Assembly: GCA_015501075.1 (NCBI GenBank)
Contig: JADNYJ010000411.1
Location: forward strand, 1 to 28,562
Reading direction: 5' to 3'
Source of the DNA: Gymnopilus junonius
Lineage: Eukaryota; Basidiomycota; Agaricomycetes; Agaricales; Galerinaceae
DNA length: 28,562 bases
The first letter of the stretch is position 1; each line of letters begins with the position of its first letter. A program made the position numbers and the translations under genes. A model generated the notes under the pieces. That model searched no databases, was not told the origin of the DNA, and saw only the letters and a list, made by a program, of their open reading frames with translations. Positions 1-11,242 of the stretch are shown piece by piece.

Positions 1-753
1 GAGACCATACATGTACTAGTGAGCAGGCAAATGTGTAAGTTATTCTTGCTACTTGGAGTTGTCTAGCTATGTGTAACTTAAGTGTCTATGTGTTCTGGGA
101 CTTGTAGTATTTTGGGGATCATAAGGTCAGAGTTTGTATAGTCAGAGATTGGAGTTGGTCAGAGGTGCATATATAACAATGTTCATTATTGTCATGACTG
201 GTGGCATGATCACACACAATGAGTTGGATGATGAGTAGCCTACTTTGTATTGGCAAAATAAAAATAAAAATAGTAGCTTATTTTGGCTATTTTTGGCCCA
301 TCTGAGTTTCCTCTGTCACCCTCTTTGATGAACCTCAAGATGCATGACAAATTGGCAAATCTCTTCTCTTCAGAGGGTTCAGTTGATGCAGGACTAAAGA
401 GATGGTCAGAAAAGCACAGTAGGACAGATACCATGCTATGTTGAGATCATGCTGATGATATGCACAGAACCATCAAGATCAAGTGGTTTTTACCTCTCAC
501 TGACAGATTAAACTAGACCTTAGGCAGGGATCTGCAGCTACCTTGATGGTACATCTAAATATGTGTCCATGAGCTGGCACTGCATCAAATATCTCAGCTG
601 TCATATAGCTGGTTCTATTGTTGGATGGTAGGTGAGACAATACCTCTTGGAAATATTTACTCTGACATGACAGCTGAGCTGTCATGAAATACTAAAGCTG
701 ATTCCATATTTTACTCACATGGATCAACATATGTTATTTTTGAATTCAGACAA
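1..753. other. Gene-poor stretch at left edge
   Basis: I see no convincing gene here. Short open frames on the minus strand (around 240-434 and 497-685) lack recognisable domains and are not joined by clear splice sites. They could be remnants of a decayed gene or transposon. The stretch is A+T-rich in places, for example the A-rich run near 255-275. The right end is the insertion site of the foldback element at 756-1277. Confidence 0.5.
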
Positions 754-755
754 TA

Positions 756-908
756 GGGTCATTCAGAGTAGGCTGGTTGGACTTCATTTGAGATTCATTT
801 GAGTCTCAGTTGGGATTTCAGTTGAGACTCGCAGGGTGGCATGGGTGCGGTCAATTCCGAACTGGAGAGTTCAACTTTGATCATGGTTGACCAACTGGAA
901 AGTTCAGC
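756..908 (+). repeat. Left inverted-repeat arm of foldback element
   Basis: This arm matches the reverse complement of 1124-1277 with scattered substitutions and a few small indels. Shared landmarks are the terminal GGGTCA, a doubled CATTTGAGATT-like stretch, and a conserved inner block around 870-908 containing GATCATGGTTGACCAACTGG. Confidence 0.85.
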
Positions 909-1123
909 ATGGGCAGCCGTCGGAGCTTCAACATTGATTAAGATAATTTGAATTATTTGATTATTGTTGCTGGCCCCCTCCATCTAGCACACTCAAAGCA
1001 TAAGATCTATTCCACATATGGCATAGGCACTTAAATAGGCCAATAAAAAGGAATAAAAAAATAAAAGTAAGAATAAAAAAGTACCCCCTGCCTAGTTCTG
1101 TTGAAACTCTGCTGCTGGCTCAA

Positions 1124-1277
1124 GCTGAACTTTCCAGTTGGTCAACCATGATCAAAGTTGAACTCTCCAGTTTGGAATTGACTGCACCCATGCTGCTCTG
1201 CCAAGTCTCAACTAAAATTCCAACCGAGACTCAAATGAATCTCAAATGAAGTCCAACTGGCCTACTCTGACTGACCC
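1124..1277 (-). repeat. Right inverted-repeat arm of foldback element
   Basis: Reverse-complement partner of 756-908. The inner part (about 1124-1185) is almost identical to the left arm; the outer part carries more substitutions. Transcription through both arms would give a hairpin with a stem of about 150 bp and a loop of about 215 nt. Confidence 0.85.
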
Positions 1278-1279
1278 TA

Positions 1280-1836
1280 ATGTGATGGCTACATTTCATA
1301 CTTTTGGCAGTGTATCCAGTTATATGGCTAACATGGCCAAAATCTGTCAGAATCCTATTGGTCCCCTTGTGAGTATAGATGGTATTTCTCCTTAGAATTG
1401 AGAAATCATTGATGAGATCTGAGATGTCAAAGGTCTGAGCTGCAAGGACTCCTTCACCCTCAAGGAAATTGCAAGGTAAGTAACTGAGTGCCTTGACTGC
1501 CAAAAGATGTGCAGTACTGCTCATTTCCCATTTGGCTTCTATATTAAATTATGACAAAGGGTATACACAAATTGCCTGGGTCATGGTTGCAATGAATAAG
1601 GGAAATTTTAAAAAAGTCGATGAATACATCTGAAAGAAGAAAAAAAAGAATTTATCACACTACCAATCCACCCTTTGCCATGATGTATTTAAAAGACAAA
1701 AAAGGAAGGCGGGCCATAAAAAGACCTTGGGGGCGCCCAATGAGCTAAACGGGGGTAAAAGAGAATGGAAGCAAAAGAATGAAGTCGAGTTCCAACTCAG
1801 CGAAACTCAACTCCTGATCACCGAACCCCATCAGGT
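1280..1836. other. Intergenic stretch, possible decayed ORF on minus strand
   Basis: A minus-strand frame begins with ATG at 1524 and stays open toward the foldback element; its last residues and stop lie inside the element's right arm. Its composition (segments such as ISDLINDFSILRRNTIYTHKG) looks protein-like, but I recognise no family. It may be an exon of an older gene interrupted by the MITE. From 1525 to 1836 there is only A-rich DNA and the probable 3' UTR and terminator of the VHS-GAT gene. Confidence 0.3.
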
Positions 1837-4800
1837 TCAATGCGCCCCATTCGCAGTCACCTCCGGTCGCTGCTGCTGCAACAGCCTTTCCCTCTCCTTG
1901 TCCTGTGATTCCCGGAGTTGTAATTGCATCTGCCACTGCTTCGTTCTCTCCGCAACGGCGTCGTACACAAAGTGCGTCGGTTGGCGCGGCCACCCCGGTC
2001 GGTGGTGGCTGTCCGAATCGTTGTCATCGTCAGAGTAAGTTTCCGGATCCTGTTGTCCGTGTCCATGTGCAGAATCGTAGAATTGGTTGTCCGGCAGGGG
2101 TGTATACATGTCGTCTGGGTCGAATTGAGCTTTTTGAAAAAAGGAAAGAAAAAAAATCAAATGAGAAAATGGGAAATCAAAAAGTAAAAAGTAAACTCAC
2201 GTCCAGCAGAAACATCCGGCTCGATGACCTTCCTTTTCCCCAGCGCCTTGGCACTAGGCTGGACCGGAGCCTCATACCCTCCATACCCCTCATCACTATC
2301 ATCCCCATCCTCATCGTCACCCACATACCTCCCATACCCTCCTTGCCCTTGTGCATAGCCATGCCCATGCTGCGACCCATATCCTTGGCCATTCCCATGC
2401 CCGTTGACCATCCCATACCCAGCGCCTCCGGTATGCCCGCCACCATGCCCGCCCAAGCTCGGCGTAGCAGGTGATGAGGCCCTGGAATGCGTTGACGGAA
2501 CCTGCGCAGGCGAACGCGGACCGTGAGGTGCCGCAGGGGGCGGTGCAAGATTGGGATTGGGGATGTTACTACTGTTGTTGTTGATGCTGCCGCTGTTGCT
2601 CGTCGTAGTGGTGACACTGCCGAGTAAGTTGATATCAGACGAATACGAGTACGACTCGGGCAAGTCAGGGTGTTTCGGACGCGGTTGTGCGAGGGGCTGT
2701 TGTTGTTGGTGTTGTGGCGGTGCATACTGTTGCTGGTATTGGCGTTGCTGTTGATGGTTCTGTTGTTGATGGCTTTGGTAGGATAGCTGTGGTGAGTGCG
2801 ACCGTGAGGGTGGCGAAGGCGTCCTGGACGGGGTGGTAGACACCCCTCCGCCGCCCCATGAGTCACCAGATTCCGCCGCAACCCGGTCTCGTTGCTACAA
2901 AAGAAAATAAAAACAAAAATCATTATCAGTCAAGGGGTCCTCATTTGACAAGCCAGGAAAAAGAAAACAAGAGACTGTAAGAGGGGAAAAAAAAGGGAAA
3001 AAGAAAAAGTAACCCACCCTAGGATCCATCCTCGTCTCCTTCCGACTCCTATCCTCCGCCTTCCTCTCCATCGCCACCCTCTCCAAATCGTCATACTGCC
3101 TAAGCACCTCCACAAGCTCCGCGTTGGCACCCAACAGCGCCGCCAACAACCTTTCCTCCATCGTTCCATCCTCCGTTCCATCCGGGGACGAATTGGATCT
3201 ATCATTCGCATTGTGGAGGTCGCTGGACAGCGTGCGTTTGCGTGTGTGGCTCTTTGCAGATTTTTCTTTTTCCTTTTCTCGTTGTTCGCGCTCTTTCTCT
3301 TTACTCGCCATGGCACGTTCGGCGCCAGCTGTTGCCCAGGGTATTTGAGCGTATATGAGTTCTTGAGACGAGCGGCATTTGATGTAGAATTCCTATACCC
3401 ATGCAAAAAAAAGGAAGAAAAGAAAAGAAAAGAGGGTTAACGACGCGAAGAAAAATATAACAAGATAAGAAATAGAAACTCACCCTGATAATCTCCTGCT
3501 TCTTCAAATCCTCCGGTCGGGCAGATACCAGCGCTTGAGAAAGCAAAGACGCATTCCCTTGTCCAATCTTACATTCCTGGAAGAGCCGTCTCATATCCTC
3601 CTCTGGTGGTATAATCCGATCGCGATCGCGATCTCTATTAACAGGTGATCGACGCTTTGAGCGCTCTTTGATGGGGTTCTGAGGAAGACAGTCATCACGT
3701 TCATCGTCAGCTATCTCTGGTACGCATTTGGGGGGTGACAGACAGCAGCGGGGGGGGGGCAGAGATCAGAAACTCACGGGGGCAGCAGGAGTGAGAGGCG
3801 CACTCTCCAACGCGGGTGGTGTAGGCTCTTGATATGCCATGCTGGGTATTTCGTATCCCGAGGAGGGTCGACCCGAGATGAGAGGGTGGAACATCGCGTC
3901 GTCCGTGTCGAATGGGACACCCTGTGGAAAGACCGAAATGGAAGTAGAGATGGAAATGGAGATGGAAACTCTTGTTAGCTAGAACAGAAGGCCAAGAAGT
4001 AAAAGGGAAAAAGGCAAGAAGGCAAGAGGCACACGGAACAGAACAGAACATAGGAATGAGTTGAACGGATGCGAGTACAGGGAATGGATAGGGAATGAAT
4101 AGAGGGACAAAATAATAGATAGAATGGAAGAAGAGTGAGACCCAAAAGAACATTGTACTTGCCGCATCGGGTTTATCAAATGGCTTGACGCGTTTCCAAA
4201 GCCCTTTGAATCCTTCCTTGTCATTTCCTTTCTCTGTAAAAAAAAATTGATACAATACAACGGTCAGCATCATGCGAACCAAAAAGGATAATTAAAAAAG
4301 GATGAAATCAAATAAAATAAAGTTATGATTCAGATTTAGGAAGTAGGGCTGGATGGTCGAATACAGGAAAGAATTCAACTGATAACCACATTGAAGACAA
4401 GGACCAAAAACAAAGCTAGAAAGAAAAAAGGAAAAAGGAAAAAGGAAAAAAGACTCACTACTCCCACTCGCATACGCAGCCGCCGCCACGACCTCTAACA
4501 ACCGCTCTTTCACTACCGGTGAGGTGCGCGTGGACGACAGGAGGTCCTCGAGCGTGTCGAGGAACTTGCGAGATGTGGATTGGGATATGAAGGTGTTGGA
4601 GGAGTTGTGGAGCATTATTGCCCATAGCTAATAGACATAGGGAGGGAGGGATGAGTGGACTGTACGATGGATGAAGGGGAAGGGCAGGGAGGGATGACGT
4701 ACCCTTGCTGCTGAGAGTTGCGCTGCTGGTTCGCCGTACCTGATAAGAATAAGTTTATTTTGTTTCGTAGGGAGTAGGTAAGCAATCGTAATTCAATAAA

Positions 4801-6206
4801 CGGGGGTTGTGAATGAGGAAAAAACATACTTGAACTCGCGCCGGAGCGCTCTTACGGCCTCTTTAGCACTCGCCTCGTTGGCCGACGCTCGATCGCACAC
4901 GTCAAGCACTAGGGACCAATCTTCTGATGCTGTGGCGGTGAGATAGCCTTAACAGAGAGAAGGTCAGTCAGTCAAAGAGAAGAGAAGAGAAGGGGAGAGT
5001 ACGTACCGATCATCCTAGTGAGCTCTGCCAAGCTGTCGTCTTCCCTCCTCAGCTCTCTCCCCCGTTCGTTGTGGGGATTATTGGTCAGGGGGAGTTCCTT
5101 TGAGAGTATCTCTGCCGTTCTCTCCTTCTCTCGTTCCCGCTCCTTCTCCCTTTCCCTCTCCAGCGCCTTCTCCCGCTCTCTCTCCAAAGCCTTCTCTCTC
5201 TCCCTCTCTTTATCCTTGTCCTTATCCTTATGTCCCCAGAATCCCCTCTTCTCCTTCTTCTCCTTCTCCATCACGACCACAGGCGGCGGTTGCAGCTGGG
5301 CTAGAGGGGGAGGAGGCGCAGGCTGCTCCTTGTCCCGATAAGCCACATCGCGATTGTACACACTCCCACCTCCACCATAAGTAGACGGAGCATACCCATG
5401 CCCGCTCTCGGATACCGTCCTCCTATCCCGATCCTCCGACATCGATCGGGATATAATAGCACCATCTGGCCGGGGCGGATCGAGGGCACGCAGAATGCCC
5501 AGCGCGACAGGTGCAGTGGGCTGATTGTTCTTCTTCTTCTTGCCTGAAGCCCCGGTTTGGGATTGAGTCTGCGATTGAGTTTGGGATTGGGTCTGATACG
5601 CGTCGCGGTCACGCTCCCGCTCCTGATCCCTGGGACGATGCTTGATCAGCTTGTTGGTTGTGCCGGATGCTGTGCTCATAGGGGAGCCTGATCGGGGCGG
5701 AAGGACGCCTACGCCTGGGTGGTGTTGTGCGGGGGGGAGAGGCGCCTGGGAGGGTGGTTGGACGGGTGCTGATGGGGGTTGTCCTTGGGCCTGTGCCTGT
5801 AGAGACCCAAAGGAGGAGGCACGGGAGGGAGTTGTGACAGCTGCAATGGGCTGCTGTGAGTTCGGTGGGGGCTGGAGAGGCGGGGAGTGGGGGTTGGGCA
5901 GATGCGGGGCGTTGGTGGGATCTGTGGCGGCTGCTGAGGGCAGCGGAGTGGGCACGACCTCCCATCGCTCATCGTCTGCGGCCGATCGAGGAGGGGGTGG
6001 TTGGCCGGCTACGAGTATGGGTGCCTGCAGGATGTGGTTGCCGTGCGTGGCGAGCTTTTGGTAGAGCGGTGTTGCGATCTGCGACTTGAGCCCATCCTGC
6101 ACACGGTCAGAAATGAATTGAACATGACGCTATTCCGACATACCTCTGCAAAGTCCCTACTGGAGCCCTTGCCACTCTTCGACTTGCCCCCGAATAGCTT
6201 TTTCAT
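1837..6206 (-). CDS. VHS-GAT domain adaptor protein (Lsb5/GGA/Tom1-like), 11 exons
   Basis: Exons, transcription order: 6144-6206, 5007-6096, 4830-4947, 4703-4739, 4459-4627, 4163-4233, 3778-3921, 3484-3714, 3018-3392, 2201-2894, 1837-2129. They splice into one open frame of 1094 residues. Residues ~22-375 are Pro/Gln-rich with (TQSQ)n and a Lys/Glu/Arg repeat block. Residues ~378-530 form a VHS domain (EDWSLVLDVCDRAS, AKEAVRALRREFKYGEP, AARLWAIMLHNSS). Residues ~590-766 form a GAT-type helical bundle (MRRLFQECKIGQGNASLLS, ANAELVEVLRQYDDLER). The C-terminus is Gln/Gly/His/Tyr-rich with an acidic patch. VHS-GAT proteins bind ubiquitinated cargo and clathrin/actin machinery at endosomes or the plasma membrane; that role is inferred from the family. 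There is no signal peptide or membrane segment. Intron 6 has a GC donor. The CDS is intact, unlike neighbouring genes. Confidence 0.88.
3922..4162 (-). other. GC-AG intron (intron 6 of VHS-GAT gene)
   Basis: The exon ends in GCG and the intron starts GCAAGT, the consensus for GC donors, and ends in CACAG. Only this donor keeps the downstream frame (GVPFDTDDAMFHP). The GT two bases further in would put exon 7 out of frame. At 241 bp it is longer than most introns in the window. Confidence 0.7.
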
Positions 6207-6416
6207 GGTATTAGAGAGGAAATGAACCGAGTCCGGTTAAGGACTGTTCCTTTGGCTGATGGGTATGCTAGAGAGAAAAAGAAAAAGAAATAAACGCAGA
6301 TGTCCCAGCTCAGCTGAGCGGGTGCGGTGCGGTCCACTACGGGAGGCTGTGCCTGGAGTGGTTACAGGAGAGCGGGCACGTGTTGTTCTTATTTCATCAT
6401 TTGATCAGTACACAGA
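6207..6416. other. Short intergenic spacer / VHS-GAT promoter
   Basis: This 210-bp spacer separates the 3' end of the GH3 gene from the start of the VHS-GAT gene; both are on the minus strand. It contains a pyrimidine-rich tract in minus-strand reading (about 6270-6290), common in fungal promoters. No further gene was seen. Confidence 0.5.
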
Positions 6417-8689
6417 TTAGATAACGGACACCGGCATTTTTCCTGCTCCCTTTGCTGTGCCCAACACCACCTTCACAGCCCCCTCCAGCGCTTCCCGTGT
6501 AAACTCATAGGTGGCCACATACCCCGTCCAGTCTCTGTACTTTTCTCCCTCTAGTCCACTCAAGTCATACGGCCCACAGCTCGACACCAGCACCACCGGC
6601 GCCGTGATCCTTTCTTGCAACACCAACGCCCGCAGTCGGCCCAGGTACTCCAGCTGCCACCGTTTCTGATCCGCGTTTCGCAGCACGAACAGGATGGCCC
6701 CGGCGCTCCCCAGTGTCCCTGCTACCTCTGACTCCGAGTCTCCCGCTGCGTATACATGGTGCTTCACTTTAACCTGTCGCTCCTCTACCGCCCGTGCCAA
6801 GGCCAGGTAATGTGCCCCGGCTGTGTTCCGCACCCCATTCGGGCCCCTTAGAACGCCATCTTCCTCTCCGGAGTCTACGGCCTTGTTGACACTCTCCAAT
6901 GCTGGCGTGAAGAGCGCCAGTCCTCCGTTCTCGTTCACCCTCCCATATCCAATGGGATCACCCTCTCGTCCCCATTTTTCCCCGAATTCCCATTCCACAC
7001 CACCGTCGTGCTCTTTAGGTACGCCTCCTCGCTCAACACCCTGTTTTTGTCCCTCACCTCCTCCCACTTCCTCTCCCACTCCTCCTCACCCACACTCTCT
7101 TCCTCCTTCACCTCTTTCACCGTACAAAACACGTCCTTCATCCCCGCCACCCGTCGCCCACTCTGCCTCAACTCATCCCACCCAATCCGCCCCTCCCACA
7201 CCGCCTCCCACACCGCCTCAACCGCCTCCCTCTGCCTCTCAAACCTATGGCAAATCATCACCACATCCGCACCCGCCTCCAACGCCCTCACAGCCCCCTC
7301 TCTCACCCCACACCCCCCCTGCTTCGGCTCAGCAATCGCATCCATCTCCAAACAATCCGTCACCACCACCCCTTGGAACTGCATCTCCTCCTTCAAGAGC
7401 TCCGTCGTAATTTTCCTCGACAGCGAACACGGCGTATCGCCCCCTTCTCTGTTCCCATCCCCGTCCCCGTTCGGTTGACCAGCGGCAACGCCATGTGGCC
7501 AGTCATGGTACTCGGAATGCCGGCGCTTATGAGCTCTTTGAACGGGACGAGCTCGGTGGAGACCAGTTCCGAGTGGGATTTGAGGATCCGCGGGAGCGCG
7601 AGGTGCGAGTCGATGTGCGTGTCCCCGTGTCCTGGGAAATGTTTTCCTGTCGAGGCGACGCGGGAGGAGAGGTGCCCCCGGAACGTCGCCGTGGCGTATT
7701 TAGCTACCTCGTGCGGGTCTGCAACACGGCACCAATACGATCAGGTACGTCAAATCACCATATAAGAACCCTCTATCCATTGCGTACCATCGCCATAAGA
7801 CCTCACACCTTCCTCGCGTGAAAGAAAAAGGAAAAGAAAAATGAGACCTGAGATTCAGAATGTTCTCCACTAGCCCAGCGTTATATAACATACCTATAAC
7901 AGGATTCCTCGAATCGGTGTTCACATCCCCCACGGGGGCATAAACCCAATTAATCCCCACCATCCTCAGCTCCTCCGCAGACGCTTTCCCAATCTCCTCT
8001 GCGAGCGCGAGGGAGCGCGTGGCCGCTGTCGCCATCGCTCCTGGACTTAAAAAAAGCGATTTATATGATTATGTTAAGAGCGGATGTCATAGTTAGTGGA
8101 GTTGAGGATGAAATGGGTTTGAGATGGGGGATGGATATGGGGACGGGACTTACAATGTCGTTCCGGCGTTGGGCGAGCTGAACGCTGAGACGAGCCCGTT
8201 CTCTTGGTCGATCCCAATCAAAAGGGGGCTCTCGTGCCCTGCTTCTTTAGCAATCTGTTGTAGCTCGTTGACGAGTTTACGGGTTTGAGCTGCGCCTGTT
8301 AAAGTTTGACATCAGTTATTTTATAATTTCACCTCGGTCACAGACGGGCGAGCGGTATTATGGTAAACAAGAAATGAATGGAGGATTTGGGTAGGGAGGA
8401 GGATAGGCGTGGATAGCAGGGAGGAGTGACGTACTTTGGATGTTCCTCTTCATCAGAATCACATTCCCGACGTAATACTCCTTTATGAGCGTCCTGATGT
8501 TATCGCTCACTTCGAATCCGTGGAACCCAAACACGAAGTGCTGCATCATATACCATAGAGTACACATAAAGTTCGAATGAACGGTCAGTTCTCGATTACA
8601 ACACCTAAAGAGGGAGGAGGAGGAATAAGAACCTGTCCAATTTCGCGCTTCATAATCGTCTCATCCGTGATTTCCACCTTTGCAGACAT
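6417..8689 (-). CDS. GH3 beta-N-acetylglucosaminidase (NagZ-like), two frameshifts
   Basis: Exons: 8633-8689, 8435-8540, 8154-8295, 7894-8045, 7788-7808 (a 21-bp micro-exon) and 6417-7718. Allowing for two single-base losses, the product is about 593 residues. It starts MSAKVEITDE and has no signal peptide, so it is probably cytosolic. The GH3 N-terminal barrel is clear: GFHGFEVSDN, LIGIDQENGLV (~residues 85-95), FPGAMATAAT, the Lys-His and His/Asp loop KHFPGHGDTHIDSH (K185-H198), and the nucleophile motif VVVTDCLEMDAI (Asp ~281). This family removes terminal N-acetylglucosamine, here probably from chitin or glycoconjugate fragments. A C-terminal alpha/beta region follows. Frame breaks lie at the C run 7440-7444 and near 6938-6940; each would be repaired by one extra G/C. 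A 36-bp intron could alternatively explain the first break but has poor signals. Confidence 0.85.
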
Positions 8690-9472
8690 TTCTTCTCCTG
8701 CTCTTCCTTCAAACGACTTCAAGTTCCTCAGAGGAGTAAACAGAGCGCGAAGTGAAACTCGAATCTTTGGAAGATGATGGAGTCAAGAAACAAGAGGGAT
8801 TCGAACTCTCGAAGCCTGATAATAGGTGAGGTACTTTGTGCTCCAGCCTCCAGACGGCAAGGCTAGCCTGAGAGACAGGGGCTCTATATATCCCCCATAT
8901 GAGATTTCGGTTCGGACGGACCGGTGTTCGGAGGCGATCCGGAGCCACGTGGAGATATTTTCCCGGAGCCGGCGGGAGGAACGGTCGTGAGTTCTGTCCT
9001 GACTATGTACACCGCCAAATGTGCTGAACTTCAGAAAATCTCATTTGTGAGAATATGATGTGGCGGACTGTCTGCCAGACTGTTGAAATGATCCAAGGGG
9101 CTGGTAGTAGCATGCAGCGGCAGCACAGGCCCGGAAGCGGAGGAGAATGGACGGTGCCACTGTCACCGTTCTGCTACACATTCTTAGCCACTTCTCAGAA
9201 CCCCAGAACGGCTGCAAAGCCTGAAAAATCAAGAAAGTGCAAACTTTGCAGCACATTCAAAATCTTACATTAAAGGCTAAGCCATACACATATCACTGAA
9301 AAGGACTTACAATGACAAGGAAGGATATAATTTTGCCAAGTTAGGCTCTCAACGACAACTTGGCCCGACCAAGTGTGAGTACCACGTGATCATACCCCGT
9401 GCCGTGACTCAAATCACAAGTGTTCCTAGCAAGAAACTTTGCCATAGACCAAGCTTTTGCGGACAACGAGTA
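8690..9472. other. Divergent intergenic region (promoters of GH3 and the 9473 gene)
   Basis: This 783-bp region lies between a minus-strand and a plus-strand start, so it should hold both promoters. It contains a tRNA-like segment at about 8795-8880. The short open frames crossing it have no recognisable domain and I treat them as chance. Confidence 0.5.
8795..8880 (-). other. tRNA-like / B-box-containing relic
   Basis: On the minus strand, GAGAG-TTCGAAT-CCCTC (about 8795-8811) resembles a tRNA T-arm with one mismatch and a near-consensus Pol III B box. Upstream, AGCC and GGCT could form a D-stem. I cannot pair an acceptor stem or a five-pair anticodon arm. It is therefore not a functional tRNA by eye, but could be a tRNA-derived SINE head or a decayed tRNA. 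Confidence 0.25.
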
Positions 9473-10894
9473 ATGGAGTACAAAGCAGCACAAGGCCAAC
9501 GTCCCGCAAAACGCCAACGGAAGGAAATGCATGCTGCTGATGGCTTCGAGGCTGCAGCCAAACCAGTGCGGGCTCGCCCAGTGTCGGTGCCGCATTTTGT
9601 CTCCACTTTTGACCAGGCAGACGAGGAAAGTGTTGGTAAAAAGGTGACTTCGATAAGCCGTGCAGAACGGAGGCTGCATTTACAAGGTGCGGGACGTGCA
9701 GGGCCCTCGAATTCAAAGCATGAATCTACTCTGTCCACTCAAGCGGAAGGCATGGCTGATCGACGGCTGAACGCGAAGGGGAAGGAGAAAGGCACGGAAA
9801 CAAGAGCTGTCTCCGTGCTGGACATTGCGAAGAATATCGTCCTTGGGGATCCAAATAAGCATGATCTACGACCAGCTCGCCCTCCCCCTGTCATTGCTTC
9901 TTTTTCAACTTCCACAAATACCCGCCCTTCCTCGGTTTTGAAGCAAGTTGCACCGCCCGTTCTCAAGCTACCATCAAGAGCGAATGCGAAACTACTTCAG
10001 CCACTCCAGCAGCCCGACATTTCTGCAACCATAGGATCCGTCAAAGGCAAGGAGAGAGAAAAGGATATGCACACACTGTCTACTACGGGCTTTGGACTTG
10101 GACTTATGCAGTCAACGCAGAATGGAGTCGCGGACGAGTTGGCTGGGATCTTGCTTAGAGATCAACATCCAGAGATAGTGATATCATCGCGTGAGGAAGA
10201 AGAGGAAATGGGCGAGAATGATGTGAGGAAAGGGTTGGAAATGAGCCCGGAGAAGGCGAAAGGAAGAGGTGCCAGTACAAAATATGTTCGGTTCGTGTCT
10301 TCCTTCTGTTCGATTTTACTTTGGGGAAGTTAACTGTCTCCCTACACTTCATCATGCCTTAGAGGTGGTCTAGCGGATTATGCTTCATTGTATTTTGATC
10401 GTTCCCTTACTGCCTATGCCCTATGGAAAAAAGACATAAAGCGAAATCCAAGTGCTTTTCGGCCAGAGTTCAACTTGTCTGTGGTCAAAATCTTGCATCT
10501 GCCTCCTCCTTCTCGGGCTCACTCGAAACTCTCGGCTTCCATGAACACCTCTTCTCCTGGGATCGCCCTGTGTCGTATTCAATCACAAACCAGTTCATCC
10601 CTTAAATCGGATCACCTATACCGAGCGGTTTTCTTATTTTTGAATGTTGTTGATTCTAGCGATCCCATGTCTCCAGCCCTTTTTGTTGAAGGAAAGACGA
10701 TACTCGTGTTTAAGCCTTGGCACGAGGTATCCTTTTGTCCTGAGAACGCTGATGGAGAGGTTTTGGAAGGCAATACTATTTCACGTCTTCCGGCTAGCCT
10801 TCCTCTTTCAGAACACTATTCGACTCCAGATCCCCTCGATGCTCCTGTCAGTGACATAGGGTTATTCATCACTCGATTTTATATTAAATCGTAA
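9473..10894 (+). CDS. Unrecognised basic, probably nuclear protein, 2 exons
   Basis: Exons 9473-10290 and 10363-10894 give 449 residues. The frame is open further upstream, but the codon at 9386 is GTG. The first in-frame ATG in good context (G at -3, G at +4) is 9473. Near the N-terminus PAKRQRKE (residues 11-18) looks like a nuclear localisation signal. Residues ~20-290 are low in hydrophobics and rich in Lys, Arg, Ser and Pro, so probably disordered, ending in an acidic EEEEE patch. The part after the intron (RGGLADYASLYFDRS..., then KTILVFKPWHEVSFC) looks folded, with alternating beta-like stretches. I do not recognise the family. An OB-fold or similar nucleic-acid or chromatin domain is only a guess from that pattern. 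The gene converges with the DyP-vWA gene downstream. Confidence 0.75.
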
Positions 10895-11242
10895 TAGGTC
10901 TGCTTCTGATATTCATCTGTATCCTTCAGCTCATCCACCAAACTTGAGTTAATGCGACTTACTGTCGGTCTCAAGGCTTACGCTTGTTATTGATAATGAC
11001 AGTTGTCGTAAATCGGACTTGACTTACGAACTCGTTATTTGATAGCTATACCCATGAATGGAGCTGCCACTGAAGGCATTGGAGACCAGCAAGGCATTAA
11101 ATAATGTTAAACAATGCAAAGTTGCAGGATATCTGTCCTGGACTAGCATTACTGGTGTCTCGTTCTGAATCCTATTGATGACATATGTATATTCGAATAC
11201 TATTACATGGCTGGTCACAAAATTCTGCCCCAGGGTCGGTCG
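10895..11242. other. Convergent intergenic spacer
   Basis: This 348-bp spacer lies between two tail-to-tail genes and should contain both 3' UTRs and terminators. A minus-strand open frame at 11024-11218 has no recognisable domain and does not splice into the DyP-vWA gene. I see nothing else. Confidence 0.5.

Larger units (their letters stand above)
756..1277. mobile_element. Foldback/MITE-like DNA element with TA flanks
   Basis: The first 153 bases and last 154 bases are imperfect inverted copies of one another. The termini begin GGGTCA and end TGACCC. The dinucleotide TA lies immediately outside both ends (754-755 and 1278-1279), as expected for a Tc1/mariner-type target duplication. The roughly 215-bp centre (909-1123) is A-rich with poly-A/AAAT runs and has no transposase. 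The size, long arms and lack of coding capacity fit a non-autonomous MITE or foldback element mobilised in trans. The family assignment rests only on the TA duplication and is an inference. Confidence 0.8.

Noticed and set aside
5018..6225. Long plus-strand ORFs opposite the VHS-GAT gene
   Set aside because: They are Ser/Pro/Leu-rich reverse shadows of the Lys/Glu and Pro/Gln repeats of the real gene.
7445..7480. 36-bp intron in GH3 instead of a frameshift
   Set aside because: It would restore frame but is shorter than any other intron here, GC-rich, and lacks a pyrimidine tract. A lost G in the G run is simpler.
6823..7821. Plus-strand Pro/Ser-rich ORFs opposite GH3
   Set aside because: Low-complexity shadows; the minus strand carries catalytic GH3 motifs.
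9386..9472. N-terminal extension of the 9473 gene
   Set aside because: The codon at 9386 is GTG, not ATG. The first ATG in good context is 9473.
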